Part shown: positions 27,001-35,813 of the stretch, one piece after another
Numbering within the stretch: position 1 is the first letter of the stretch
Layout of the letters: the number at the start of each line of letters is the position of its first letter
Source of the DNA: Afifella sp. IM 167
Lineage (GTDB): Bacteria; Pseudomonadota; Alphaproteobacteria; Rhizobiales; Afifellaceae
Assembly (NCBI RefSeq): GCF_020144925.1
Contig: NZ_NSLC01000015.1
Span: 1 to 43,163 of the forward strand
Reading direction: 5' to 3'
DNA length: 43,163 bases
Notes under the pieces: model-generated
Database searches by the model: none
Told to the model about the DNA's origin: nothing
What the model saw: the letters and a program-made list of their open reading frames with translations, nothing else
Made by a program: the position numbers and the translations under genes

Positions 27001-27025
27001 GCTCCCGGGGTTCGGCCCCCGGAGC
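27001..27025 (-). terminator. Second hairpin before the terminator
   Basis: Arms GCTCCCGGGG (27001-27010) and CCCCCGGAGC (27016-27025) pair with one mismatch around TTCGG. It has no T-tract. It may protect the 3' end of the transcript or act with the following terminator. Confidence 0.5.
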
Positions 27026-27066
27026 CGAGCCTTCAAAGTGAGCTGTCGCGGCTCAGCCGGCGCGGC

Positions 27067-28017
27067 TTAAAGGCCGAGCCATGTGTCGACGACGTCCCGA
27101 TGCGCGCCGATCCATTCCTTGGCGAGCTCGTTCTCGTCGCGGCCCTCGACCACGATCTGATAGGTCCAGTCGGCGACCATCTCGTTGGTCGGGCTGTAGT
27201 TCTTGAACAGCGTCACGAGCTCCGGCGCGCGCTCTTCCAGCGATTTGGAATAGGCAAGGTGAATGTCGGCCGGCTTCCAGGCGGTGGCGACGCTCGACTT
27301 CTCGTACCAATCGGGGTCCTCGTCCGGCTGCACCATGTGCCATTTCTCGGCGTCGTAGGCCGGCTCCTTGAGCATGACGAGGTCGTATTGCGAGAAGATC
27401 TGGTGCGGCGTGTAGCAATAGAAGACGTATGGCTCGCCCTTGCGCTCCTTCTCGTCGATGCGCGCATAGGCGAGCGCCTCGTCGATCGTCTCCGGCTCGT
27501 AGAGATCGGCGAGCCCGTATTCGCGCAGCTTGACCTTCTCGACATTGGCGGAGGCCCAGCCGGTCGCCCCGACCCAGAACTCGCCCTTGCCGTCGCCGTC
27601 TGAATCGAACTTTTTGGCGATGTCCGGATCGGCGAGGTCCTGAATGGACTGGAGGCCGAGCTTTTCCGCCGTCGCCTTGGTCACGCAGTCGCCCTGCTCG
27701 CCCTCGAACATCGTCTCGCCGAGGACGACGCTGTCGGAATATTCGTCGACCAGGCCCTGGATGTTCGGCAGCCAGACTTCCGGATGCACGTCCATGTCGC
27801 CCTTGCCGGAGGCCATGGCGGCGAAGATCACCGGGTTGGTGCCCGGCGTCAGCGTCACCCTGGCGCCGAATTCCTGCTCGGCGAGCGCCTTGAGGATGGC
27901 CGAGCCCGCCTTGGCCGAGGGCCAGCTCGGCACGCCGATGGTGATGTCGGCCGCCTGGGCGGTGCCGGCGGCGAGAAGGGTTCCGGCGACGACGCCGGAA
28001 AGCAGGATGGATTTCAT
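27067..28017 (-). CDS. Glycine betaine/choline-type ABC transporter substrate-binding protein
   Basis: A 316-residue periplasmic binding protein of the OpuAC/ProX family. The signal peptide (about residues 1-22) ends GTAQA-AD. The mature protein begins ITIGVPSWPSAKA; GTNPVIFAAMASGKGDMDVHPEVWLPN near residues 58-84 and the aromatic-rich YVFYCYTPHQIF carry residues likely to form the aromatic box for a quaternary ammonium ligand. The ATG at 28017 follows AGGGAGA. It lies 59 bases downstream of the fused transporter gene and two genes after a choline-sulfatase. Choline, choline sulfate or betaine are all plausible ligands; the sequence alone does not decide. Confidence 0.88.
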   Translation of the reverse strand: MKSILLSGVVAGTLLAAGTAQAADITIGVPSWPSAKAGSAILKALAEQEFGARVTLTPGTNPVIFAAMASGKGDMDVHPEVWLPNIQGLVDEYSDSVVLGETMFEGEQGDCVTKATAEKLGLQSIQDLADPDIAKKFDSDGDGKGEFWVGATGWASANVEKVKLREYGLADLYEPETIDEALAYARIDEKERKGEPYVFYCYTPHQIFSQYDLVMLKEPAYDAEKWHMVQPDEDPDWYEKSSVATAWKPADIHLAYSKSLEERAPELVTLFKNYSPTNEMVADWTYQIVVEGRDENELAKEWIGAHRDVVDTWLGL

Positions 28018-28076
28018 CTTTGTCTCCCTGTTGATCGAAAACGGCCGGCCGCTCGGGCCGGCGGTTCAGTTTTGGG

Positions 28077-30701
28077 TCAGGCCGAGGCCGGCGCGGAGCG
28101 GCCGGCGACGATCCGGTCGAGCGCCATGGCGCAGAAGAGGATGGCGAGACCCGCCAGCATCCCCTGTCCCTCGGCGGCGTATTGCAGGGCCTCCAGCACG
28201 TCCTCGCCGAGGCCCTTGGCGCCGATCAGCGAGGCGATGACGACCATCGACAGGCACATCAGGATGGTCTGGTTCACCCCGGTCTTGATCGACGGCATGG
28301 CGAGCGGCAGTTCCACCTTCCACAGCCGGAAGCGGCGCGTGGCGCCGAAGGCGGCGGCCGCCTCCGTGACGTTGCCCGGCACGCCCTTCATGCCGAGCGC
28401 GGTGAGGCGGATGACCGGCGGCATGCCGAAGACCAGCGTCGCCAGGATGCCCGGCGGCTTGCCGGTGCCGAAGAAGGCGATCACCGGGATGAGATAGACG
28501 AAGGCCGGCATGGTCTGCATGAAGTCGAGCACCGGCCGCGCCGCGGCATAGGCTTTTTCCGACTTGGAGAACCAGATGCCGGCCGGCACCCCGATGGCGA
28601 CGCAGATGACGGCCGCCGCGCCGAGCAGCGCCACCGTCGCCATCGATTTTTCCCAGAAGCCGAAGAGCGCCAGATAGGCCATCGCCGCGGCGGTGAAGAT
28701 GGCGACGCGCGCCCCGGCGAGCAGCCAGGCGATGGCGCAGATCGCCACCATGACCACCGGCCAGGGCGTCGCCACCAGCATCAGCTCCAGCGCGTCGAGC
28801 AGCGTGCGGATGGCGAAGGTGATGGAATCGAACACCCCCTCGCCGGCGATCGCCAGCCAGTCGAAGGCGCCGTCGATCGCCCGCGCCGCGCCGATCCTGA
28901 GGCCGCTATCGGCCGGGAAGGTGGTGAGCCAGGAAGGCGGCTCGGCGGCCGAGAAGCGGTAGATGGTGAGGGGATAGATGAAGAGGACGAGCGCGCCGGC
29001 GATGGCCGCGCCGGTCCAGGAAAGGCCGGCATGGATCGAGCGCTCCGAGCGCCAGCGCGTGAAGCGCTTCTCCAGCGCCCGGTCGCCGTAAAAGCCCTCC
29101 GCCAGCTTGACCAGAAGGAAGATGACGAGGCCGGTGATGGCGACCTGCATCGACTGGGCGCTGAGCGCGTCGGCCTCCGCCTGGGCGGCGGCCGCGACAT
29201 TGCGCAGCCGCTCGGCGCTTTCCGCCAGCCGCTGGGCGTTGTCGGCACCTGAAGCCAGCGCCTCGGCCGCCCTTTCGGCGCGCGCATCGGCCCGCGCGAT
29301 GAGTGAGGCGGCGCGCCCGGCCGCGTCGGAGCCGAGGTCGCCGAGATAGCCGCGGCCGATCTGCACCAGCCCGATCAGCTCGGCGATGACGAAGCCCCAG
29401 AAGAGTGGCCAGAGCGAGCGCGCCCCCGCCCAGACGGGACCGAAGAGTGCCGCAGCCGGGTTGAAGACGCCCCAACGGCCCTCGCCGATCCGCCGGAAGG
29501 CCGGCACGTAATGGTCCGCCCCGCTGGCGACGAATTCGCCGATCAGCGCGTCCTGCGCCTTGCGCGAGGAGCCGGCGCCGACCTCGAAGGCGGCCGTGGC
29601 GGCCTGCGTGTCGGTCTCCACCGGCGCTTCCTTGCCGCCCTGCACGCCGCGCAAAAGGTCGGTCTGGGTGACGAGGCCGACATCCCTGCCCGCCTCGTCG
29701 ACGATGATGATGTCTTCCTTGCGCGCCAGGACGAGGTCGACGAGGTGGTCGAGATCGGCGCTGAGCGGGGCGCGCGGCATGGCGGAGAAATCGACGGCCG
29801 CCCCGGCCGGCGCCGGCAGCGGGCGCATGATCTTGGCCGCATGGACGAGCTTCAGCCGCGAGATGCCGGAGACGAAATCGGCGACGTAATCGTCCGCCGG
29901 CTCCGTCACGATCTCCTCCGGCGTGCCGATCTGGACGATGCGCCCGTCCTTCATGATGGCGATGCGGTCGCCGATGCGGATCGCCTCGTCGAGATCGTGG
30001 GTGATGAAGACGGTGGTCTTGTGGAGCTCCTTGGAGAGCGCCATGAACTCGGCCTGCAGCTGCCGGCGGATGAGCGGATCGAGCGCCGAGAAGGGCTCGT
30101 CCATCAACAGGATCTCCGGATCGGCGGCGAGGGCGCGCGCCAGGCCGACGCGCTGCTGCATGCCGCCGGAAAGTTCGTGCGCGAAACTGTCGCCCCAGTC
30201 GCCGAGATCGACGAGGTCGAGGCAGCGCTCCGCCTGGTCGAACCGGTCGAGCTTGGGCACGCTCTGCACTTCCAGCGGCAGGCCGACATTGTCGCGCACC
30301 GTGCGGTGCGGCAGGAGGCCGAAATTCTGGAACACCATGCCGATCTTCTCGGCCCGGAGGCGACGCAGCGCATCGGCGTTCATCGCCATGACGTCCTCGC
30401 CATGCACGGTGATCGTGCCGGCGGTGGGCTCCAGAAGGCGGTTGATGTGCCGCACCAGGGTAGATTTTCCCGAGCCCGAAAGCCCCATCACACAGAAAAT
30501 CTCGCCCCTGGCGACCTCGAAACTGGCATCGGCCACGCCGACGACGCAGCCGAACCGCTCCTGGACTTCGGATTTGTCAAGATTTTCCGCCTCGATGGCG
30601 GTCATCGCTTCCTGCGAACGGCTTCCGAACACCTTCCAGACGTTCGAAAGCACGATAGCAGGTGCGGCCTGCAGACCGTTCCCATCCATCGAATTACCCA
30701 C
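28077..30701 (-). CDS. Fused ATPase-permease, betaine/choline ABC importer
   Basis: An 874-residue protein joining a ProV-type ATPase to a ProW-type permease in one uninterrupted frame. The ATPase (about 15-290) has Walker A GLSGSGKST at 73-81, signature LSGGM at 177-181, Walker B ILLMDEP at 197-203 and the switch His235. A CBS-like regulatory segment follows (about 310-355). Next come a hydrophobic segment at about 413-447, an alanine/glutamate-rich probable coiled coil at about 460-515, and two more membrane helices. The permease core is at about 640-865, with the coupling motif EAAAAFGATRRFRLW at 780-794. The start is GTG at 30701, or ATG at 30689. ATPase-permease fusion is unusual for this importer class. 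Confidence 0.85.
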   Translation of the reverse strand: MGNSMDGNGLQAAPAIVLSNVWKVFGSRSQEAMTAIEAENLDKSEVQERFGCVVGVADASFEVARGEIFCVMGLSGSGKSTLVRHINRLLEPTAGTITVHGEDVMAMNADALRRLRAEKIGMVFQNFGLLPHRTVRDNVGLPLEVQSVPKLDRFDQAERCLDLVDLGDWGDSFAHELSGGMQQRVGLARALAADPEILLMDEPFSALDPLIRRQLQAEFMALSKELHKTTVFITHDLDEAIRIGDRIAIMKDGRIVQIGTPEEIVTEPADDYVADFVSGISRLKLVHAAKIMRPLPAPAGAAVDFSAMPRAPLSADLDHLVDLVLARKEDIIIVDEAGRDVGLVTQTDLLRGVQGGKEAPVETDTQAATAAFEVGAGSSRKAQDALIGEFVASGADHYVPAFRRIGEGRWGVFNPAAALFGPVWAGARSLWPLFWGFVIAELIGLVQIGRGYLGDLGSDAAGRAASLIARADARAERAAEALASGADNAQRLAESAERLRNVAAAAQAEADALSAQSMQVAITGLVIFLLVKLAEGFYGDRALEKRFTRWRSERSIHAGLSWTGAAIAGALVLFIYPLTIYRFSAAEPPSWLTTFPADSGLRIGAARAIDGAFDWLAIAGEGVFDSITFAIRTLLDALELMLVATPWPVVMVAICAIAWLLAGARVAIFTAAAMAYLALFGFWEKSMATVALLGAAAVICVAIGVPAGIWFSKSEKAYAAARPVLDFMQTMPAFVYLIPVIAFFGTGKPPGILATLVFGMPPVIRLTALGMKGVPGNVTEAAAAFGATRRFRLWKVELPLAMPSIKTGVNQTILMCLSMVVIASLIGAKGLGEDVLEALQYAAEGQGMLAGLAILFCAMALDRIVAGRSAPASA

Positions 30702-30805
30702 ACTAGATGCGGGCTATCCTTGAGGGCGTGGCGGAGGTTGTCAACGCGCCCCTTCCTCGCCCCTGCGCGAATGGTCTTTCGGTCCCATCGGCGGCCGCCG
30801 ATCCG

Positions 30806-32329
30806 CTAGGTTTCGGAGCGGGGAAAGCGCGCATTCACCTCCAGCACGTTGAGGTCCATGTGGTTGCGCATGTAGCGTTCGGAGGCGAGCCGCAGCGGCT
30901 GGTAGTCCCACGGATAGTAGCCGCCCTGGCGCAGCGCCTCGTAGACGAGGTGGCGCCGCTTCTGGCTTTCCATCACCTCGGCCGTGAAGGCCTCCATGTC
31001 CCAGCGCCGCGCCGCTTCGTCCGCGAACCGGGCCTCGATGTCCGCATGCTCCGGCCGGCCGGCGAGGTTGTCGGTTTCCCGCGGATCGGCGGCGAGATCG
31101 AAGAGCTGCGGCGGATCGGCCGGACAGGCGACGTATTTGCAGGCGCCCTGCCGCAGCATCACCAGCGGCGCGACGGAGCCTTCGGCGGCGTATTCGCCGG
31201 CGACGAAGCGCTCCGCGGGCCCTGAGGCCGCGCCGGTGGCGAGAAGGTCGGTGCCGTCGACCTCCCAGCCCGCGAACCCGGCCCCACCCAGGCCTGCGAG
31301 GGTCGGCGCCACGTCGAGAAGGCTGGTCGGGGCGTCGATGGCGCGGCCGTCGCTTCCGGGAAGCTTGAGAAGCAGGGGCACGCGGGCGCTGCCTTCGAAG
31401 AAGCTCATCTTGAACCAGAGCCCGCGCTCGCCGAGCATGTCGCCGTGGTCGGAGGTGAAGACGACGGCCGTGTTGTCGTCGAAGCGGCAATCCTTCAACA
31501 CGTCGAGGATCGAGCCGATCTGCGCGTCGAGATAGCTGATGGCGGCGAAATAGGCGTGCCGCGCGCGCCGCACATGCGCTTCGGTGATGTCGAAGCGCTC
31601 GTGGTCGCACGAGCGCAGGAGGCGCTGCGAATGCGGGTCGAGATCCTCAAAGGCGATCTTGACCTCGGGCATCGGGATATCCTCGTCCCGGTAGAGATCG
31701 AAGAAGCGCCGGCGGGCGAAGTAGGGATCGTGCGGATGGGTGAAGCTGACGGTCAGGCAGAAGGGCCGGCCGGCCGCCGTGCCGTCACCGTCCCGGGCGA
31801 AATCGTAGAGCCTCTGGCGGGCGAAATGGGCGACCTCGTCGTCGAATTCCAGCTGGTTGGTGATCTCCGCGACGCCCGCCTCCGTGACCGATGAAAGGTT
31901 GTGGTACCACCAGTCGATGCGCTCGTTCGGCCGCGTCCAGTCCGGCGTCCAGCCGAAATCGGCGGGGTAGACGTCGGTCGTCAGGCGTTCCTCGAAACCG
32001 TGCAGCTGGTCCGGACCGACGAAATGCATCTTGCCCGACAGACAGGTGCGGTAGCCGGCGCGGCGCAGCAGATGCGCGAAGGTCGGCAGCGAGGAGGGAA
32101 ACTCCGCCGCGTTGTCGTAGACGCCGGTGCGCGAGGGCAGGCAGCCGCTCATGAAGGCCGCCCGCGCCGGCGCGCAGAGCGGGCTGGCGGTGTAATTGGC
32201 GTTGAAGCGAAGCGAGGCGGCGGCGAGCTCGGCCAGATGCGGCACCTTCAGGAAGGGCGCCGGCCCGTCCGGAAAGAGGGTGCCGTTGAGCTGGTCGACC
32301 ATGATGACGAGGATGTTCATGCGGGCCAT
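30806..32329 (-). CDS. betC: Choline-sulfatase
   Basis: A 507-residue type I sulfatase that would hydrolyse choline-O-sulfate to choline and sulfate. The formylglycine-forming motif CAPAR has its cysteine at residue 52, within YTASPLCAPARAAFMSG, which is close to the known BetC form. The N-terminal IMVDQL supplies a metal aspartate; TSDHGDMLGERG supplies the other metal ligands. The C-terminal NHMDLNVLE segment is typical of BetC. The start at 32329 (GGAGA upstream) matches the length of rhizobial BetC. It is the first gene of a minus-strand group with the betaine/choline transporter; betA, betB and betI are absent from the window. Confidence 0.88.
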   Translation of the reverse strand: MARMNILVIMVDQLNGTLFPDGPAPFLKVPHLAELAAASLRFNANYTASPLCAPARAAFMSGCLPSRTGVYDNAAEFPSSLPTFAHLLRRAGYRTCLSGKMHFVGPDQLHGFEERLTTDVYPADFGWTPDWTRPNERIDWWYHNLSSVTEAGVAEITNQLEFDDEVAHFARQRLYDFARDGDGTAAGRPFCLTVSFTHPHDPYFARRRFFDLYRDEDIPMPEVKIAFEDLDPHSQRLLRSCDHERFDITEAHVRRARHAYFAAISYLDAQIGSILDVLKDCRFDDNTAVVFTSDHGDMLGERGLWFKMSFFEGSARVPLLLKLPGSDGRAIDAPTSLLDVAPTLAGLGGAGFAGWEVDGTDLLATGAASGPAERFVAGEYAAEGSVAPLVMLRQGACKYVACPADPPQLFDLAADPRETDNLAGRPEHADIEARFADEAARRWDMEAFTAEVMESQKRRHLVYEALRQGGYYPWDYQPLRLASERYMRNHMDLNVLEVNARFPRSET

Positions 32330-32531
32330 TGCGGTGTCTCCACGCTGTCGCGAAAGGTCTTTGCCGCCTTGTCGCCGGCCGGGGCCCGGCCCCGCCTTCC
32401 TGCCGTGAAGCACCGCGCGCGTCCGGTCAATGGCGGCAACCCGGCCGAAATCGCCCCTCGGGCGGCGCGAAGCCCGCCTCAACCATGGCGCGCCTTCGGC
32501 CGGCCACGCCCCTACTCAGGGCGCGCGCCGC

Positions 32532-35500
32532 TTACGAGCGTGCCGCGCCCTCCTGCTCGGCGCCCTTCGGCGCCGGATCCTCGCCCCGGGACTCCTGGCC
32601 GCGATCGGCGACGACGCGATTGCGGCCGAGCTGCTTGGCCTCGTAGAGGCGCGCATCGGCATGGCGCACGAAGTCGCTCGGCGTGACTTCGCGCGTCGGC
32701 ACGGCGGCGTAGGCCCCGACGCTGATCGTCAGGTGCCATGTCTGCTCGCCGCTGCGGAATGGCTCCTCCTCCACCATCCGGCGGAGTGCCTCGAGGCGCG
32801 CGAAGAACTTTTCGCTCGAGCCGCCGAAGGTGACGATGATAAATTCCTCCCCGCCGTAGCGCCCGAGGATGTCGCCGTCGCGCGCGAAGGCGCTGCGCGC
32901 CAGCTCGGCGATGTGGCGCAGGCACTGATCGCCGAAGACATGGCCCATCGCATCGTTGACGCGCTTGAAGTGATCGACGTCGATCATCGCCACGGAGAAC
33001 AGCCAGCCGTTGCGCTGGCACAAGCCGAACTCTTCGGTGATCCGCGCATCGAGATAGCGGCGGTTGTAAAGGCTCGTCAGCGCATCGGTGATGGAGACGT
33101 CCTGGAGCTTCTGGTTGGCGCTCTCCAGGGCGGCGTTGAGGCGCCGCAGCTTGCGGTTCCAGTAGATGACGAGAACGAGGATGAGCAGCGCCACGCCGCC
33201 GAGCAGGAGAAGGCGGGTATAGTCGACCTGCTGGTCGATGCGCACCAGCATCTGCCGGCTCAGCATCGTCTGCACCTCCTGGTCGTCGAGCTCGCCGACG
33301 AGCTTGGAAAAGATCACGGCGAGCTGCGGCTCGTCGGAGCGCGTCGCGATCGAGGCCCGCCAGTCCTCGGAGATGCGGCCGGCGATCTTGACGTCGTAGA
33401 GGCGCTTGGAGGCGAGCAGGTAGCCAAGGCTCGGCAGCGTGCCGAGCGCGGCGTCGAGTTCGCCCTTGCGCACCTCGTCGAGCGCCTCGGCCTCGCTCGC
33501 CACCTCCACGAGGACGACATCCGGATAGCGCTCGGCGAGGACGCGCAGCGGGCTTTCGCCCGGCGCCACACCGACCCGCTTGCCGGCAAGCTCGTTCATC
33601 CGCCCGACGATCGGCGCCTCCAGGGAACTCGCCACCGCCATCGGCAGGACGAGATAGGGCAGGGTGAAGGTCCAGCGTGCGTCGAGATCCGTGCTGTCGG
33701 TGACGAAGGGCAGGACGTCGCATTCATAGTCCTGCGCCTTCTGCAGGCCGCGGCTCCAGATCGGCACGGGCACGACCTGCCAGGAAAAGCCGCCCCGCTC
33801 GGCGAGCCGCTCCATCACGTCGGCCGCCACGCCGGTGAAGGTGCCCTCCTCGTCGACCGACGTATAGGGCGGCGTCAGCGGATCGACGCAGACCTTGAGC
33901 ACGCCCTTCTCCTCCAGAAAGGCGCGCTCTTCGCTCGTCAGGATCGGTCGCTTCTGGCGCATGCCGGCGACGGCAGGCCCCAGCCAGCGCCTCTCCAGCT
34001 CGTTCCACCGCGACGTCGGCATCGCGCTCATGGCGCGGTCGATGATGCTGCGGGCGTAGGGATAGCGCGGCGAGACGCCGAATCTCAGATCCTCCCGCTC
34101 CACCCCGTCCATCAGGAATTCGCCGCCGATCTGGATATTGATGAGGCCGAGATGGCGGATGACGGCGTTGCCGTTGGAAAGGGCCAGGATGGCCGCGTCC
34201 ACCTCCCCGTCGGCGAGCGCCTGGAGGATCTCCTCCTGGGTGGGGTAGGTCCGCACGTCCTGGAGGCGGGCCTTCAGCGCCTCGGCATAATAGATGCCCC
34301 GGCCGATGCCGACCGTGCGGTTTTCCAGAGACTTCAGGCCCCGGTACGGGCCGAAGCCGGAGCGCACGAACACCGCATTCGGGATCCGGTTGTATTCGCG
34401 CGAGAAGAGGGTGAATTCCTCGCGCTCCTCGGTGCGGGAGATGTTGCTGATGATGTCGATCTCGCCGGCGCGGAACGCGGCAAGGAGGTTCGACCAGTTG
34501 TCATAGACGGGGATCATGGAGAGCCCCGTGGCGGCGGAGATCCCGTGTGCGAGGTCGACGGCAAAACCCTGGCCCTTGCCGTCTTCCAGGAAGCTGAACG
34601 GCTCGTAGTCGCTGATGAAGCCGACCTTGAGCGGTGGTGCATTGGCGACGAAGGCCTGCTCTTCCGGCAAGAGGCGCAGGGGCCCGGTCGAAAGCTCCCG
34701 GCCGCTCCGGTAGCTGAGCCAGCGCTCGGTGATCGCGGCAAGCTCGTCGGTCGGCAGGGCGGCCACGGCCTTGGAGAGGATCGTGTGCAGCATCTGCCGG
34801 TCCGGGTTGCCGCTCTCCTTGAGGACGCCGAGGCGAAAATCCTCAAGCGACACCCCGGTCAACGGGACCGGGCCGATGGAGCTGACGTTGGTGAAGCCGT
34901 TCTCGCGGGCAAAGAAGTTGCCCGTCATCTCGGCGGCGATCACCGCGTCGACCCAGCCGAAGGCGAGGGCCGCCATCAGGTCGCGGTAGGTGTCGTATTC
35001 GACCGGCTCGATGCCTGCCTCGCGCAGTGCCCCGGCGTAATAGATGTCCTTGATGACGCCGATGCGCGCCTGCGCGAGGCCGCTCACGTCGATGGGCAGG
35101 GCCAGAGGGTGGTCGACGTTCTGGAAGACCACGGTGCGGCGCTGGTGGTAGGCATCGGTAAAGGCGATGAAGGGCTGGCGGGCCTCCGTCAGCGAAATGT
35201 CCGCGATGACGTCGAGCCGGCCATCGCGGAACGTGCCGTAGATCTCCGGCCAGGTGCCCATGCGGGGCACGAAGGAGAGGCCGGAGCCTGCCGCGATGCG
35301 CTCGAGCACATCGAGCGTCCAGCCCATCATGCTGCCATTGCGGAAGAACGAATACGGCTCGTTATCCGCCACGACGCCGACGGTGACCTTGGGATGGTCG
35401 GCGATCCAGGCGCGCTCGGCCTCGGTGAACTGGGCAGCAAGACCCGGGCCGCTGCCGGCGAGGAGGGAAAAAAGAATCACGACCACGCCGAGCCAGGCCC

Positions 35501-35600
35501 GGCTGCTTTTCAAAATGCACTGCGTCAAACCGCGTCCCGATCCTTCCCCGCTCTCGCTCTGTCGCGTCCTGCCCGAGGAAGGCCGATCGCCTGCCTGCAA
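32532..35600 (-). CDS. Diguanylate cyclase with three periplasmic solute-binding domains
   Basis: A 1022-residue inner-membrane signalling protein. After a hydrophobic leader (about 36-55) come three solute-binding (SBP_bac_3-like) domains in tandem, at about 62-297, 308-542 and 553-787, each beginning with a similar LT/FxxE(E)xAF/WI-V-VG pattern. A membrane helix (about 796-813) and a short coiled coil lead to a GGDEF domain (about 833-1000) with RYGGEEF (GGEEF at 916-920), metal motif IDVDHFK, and an I-site RxxD at 907-910. It should make cyclic-di-GMP, with product inhibition. The start is uncertain: ATG at 35600 or weaker TTG codons nearer the leader. Divergent from the EAL gene. Ligands unknown. 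Confidence 0.9.
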   Translation of the reverse strand: MQAGDRPSSGRTRQSESGEGSGRGLTQCILKSSRAWLGVVVILFSLLAGSGPGLAAQFTEAERAWIADHPKVTVGVVADNEPYSFFRNGSMMGWTLDVLERIAAGSGLSFVPRMGTWPEIYGTFRDGRLDVIADISLTEARQPFIAFTDAYHQRRTVVFQNVDHPLALPIDVSGLAQARIGVIKDIYYAGALREAGIEPVEYDTYRDLMAALAFGWVDAVIAAEMTGNFFARENGFTNVSSIGPVPLTGVSLEDFRLGVLKESGNPDRQMLHTILSKAVAALPTDELAAITERWLSYRSGRELSTGPLRLLPEEQAFVANAPPLKVGFISDYEPFSFLEDGKGQGFAVDLAHGISAATGLSMIPVYDNWSNLLAAFRAGEIDIISNISRTEEREEFTLFSREYNRIPNAVFVRSGFGPYRGLKSLENRTVGIGRGIYYAEALKARLQDVRTYPTQEEILQALADGEVDAAILALSNGNAVIRHLGLINIQIGGEFLMDGVEREDLRFGVSPRYPYARSIIDRAMSAMPTSRWNELERRWLGPAVAGMRQKRPILTSEERAFLEEKGVLKVCVDPLTPPYTSVDEEGTFTGVAADVMERLAERGGFSWQVVPVPIWSRGLQKAQDYECDVLPFVTDSTDLDARWTFTLPYLVLPMAVASSLEAPIVGRMNELAGKRVGVAPGESPLRVLAERYPDVVLVEVASEAEALDEVRKGELDAALGTLPSLGYLLASKRLYDVKIAGRISEDWRASIATRSDEPQLAVIFSKLVGELDDQEVQTMLSRQMLVRIDQQVDYTRLLLLGGVALLILVLVIYWNRKLRRLNAALESANQKLQDVSITDALTSLYNRRYLDARITEEFGLCQRNGWLFSVAMIDVDHFKRVNDAMGHVFGDQCLRHIAELARSAFARDGDILGRYGGEEFIIVTFGGSSEKFFARLEALRRMVEEEPFRSGEQTWHLTISVGAYAAVPTREVTPSDFVRHADARLYEAKQLGRNRVVADRGQESRGEDPAPKGAEQEGAARS

Positions 35601-35652
35601 GGTGCCGTTCCCGTCAACGCGCGGCTGGAGTCTCTGTGTCCGACATAGAGCG

Positions 35653-35678
35653 CCGCGCGCGGCCCGGCCCGCGCGCGG
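35653..35678. repeat. CG-repeat palindrome between cyclase and EAL genes
   Basis: Arms CCGCGCGCGG (35653-35662) and CCGCGCGCGG (35669-35678) are each self-complementary and pair with each other around a 6-base loop. The element sits in the shared 213-base divergent promoter region. It could be an operator, a transcript hairpin or a non-B DNA site; nothing in the sequence decides between these. Confidence 0.55.
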
Positions 35679-35813
35679 ACACGCGCAAGCCTTTCTTCAT
35701 CATAACCTTTCTTGCACCGCAACGGTCGAAACCGCATGCGCACTTTGCGCGTAGTCGTGGACGATCCGTCAAAAGGTCACATCAGGCGAAGAGGCAAAGT
35801 TGCGGCACGACGC

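Noticed and set aside
32430-35648. Very long plus-strand open frame (over 1000 codons) opposite the cyclase gene
   Set aside because: Its translation is low-complexity and Arg/Asp/Glu/Ala-rich with no family motif, as expected for the antisense of a high-GC gene. The minus strand carries a full multi-domain protein.
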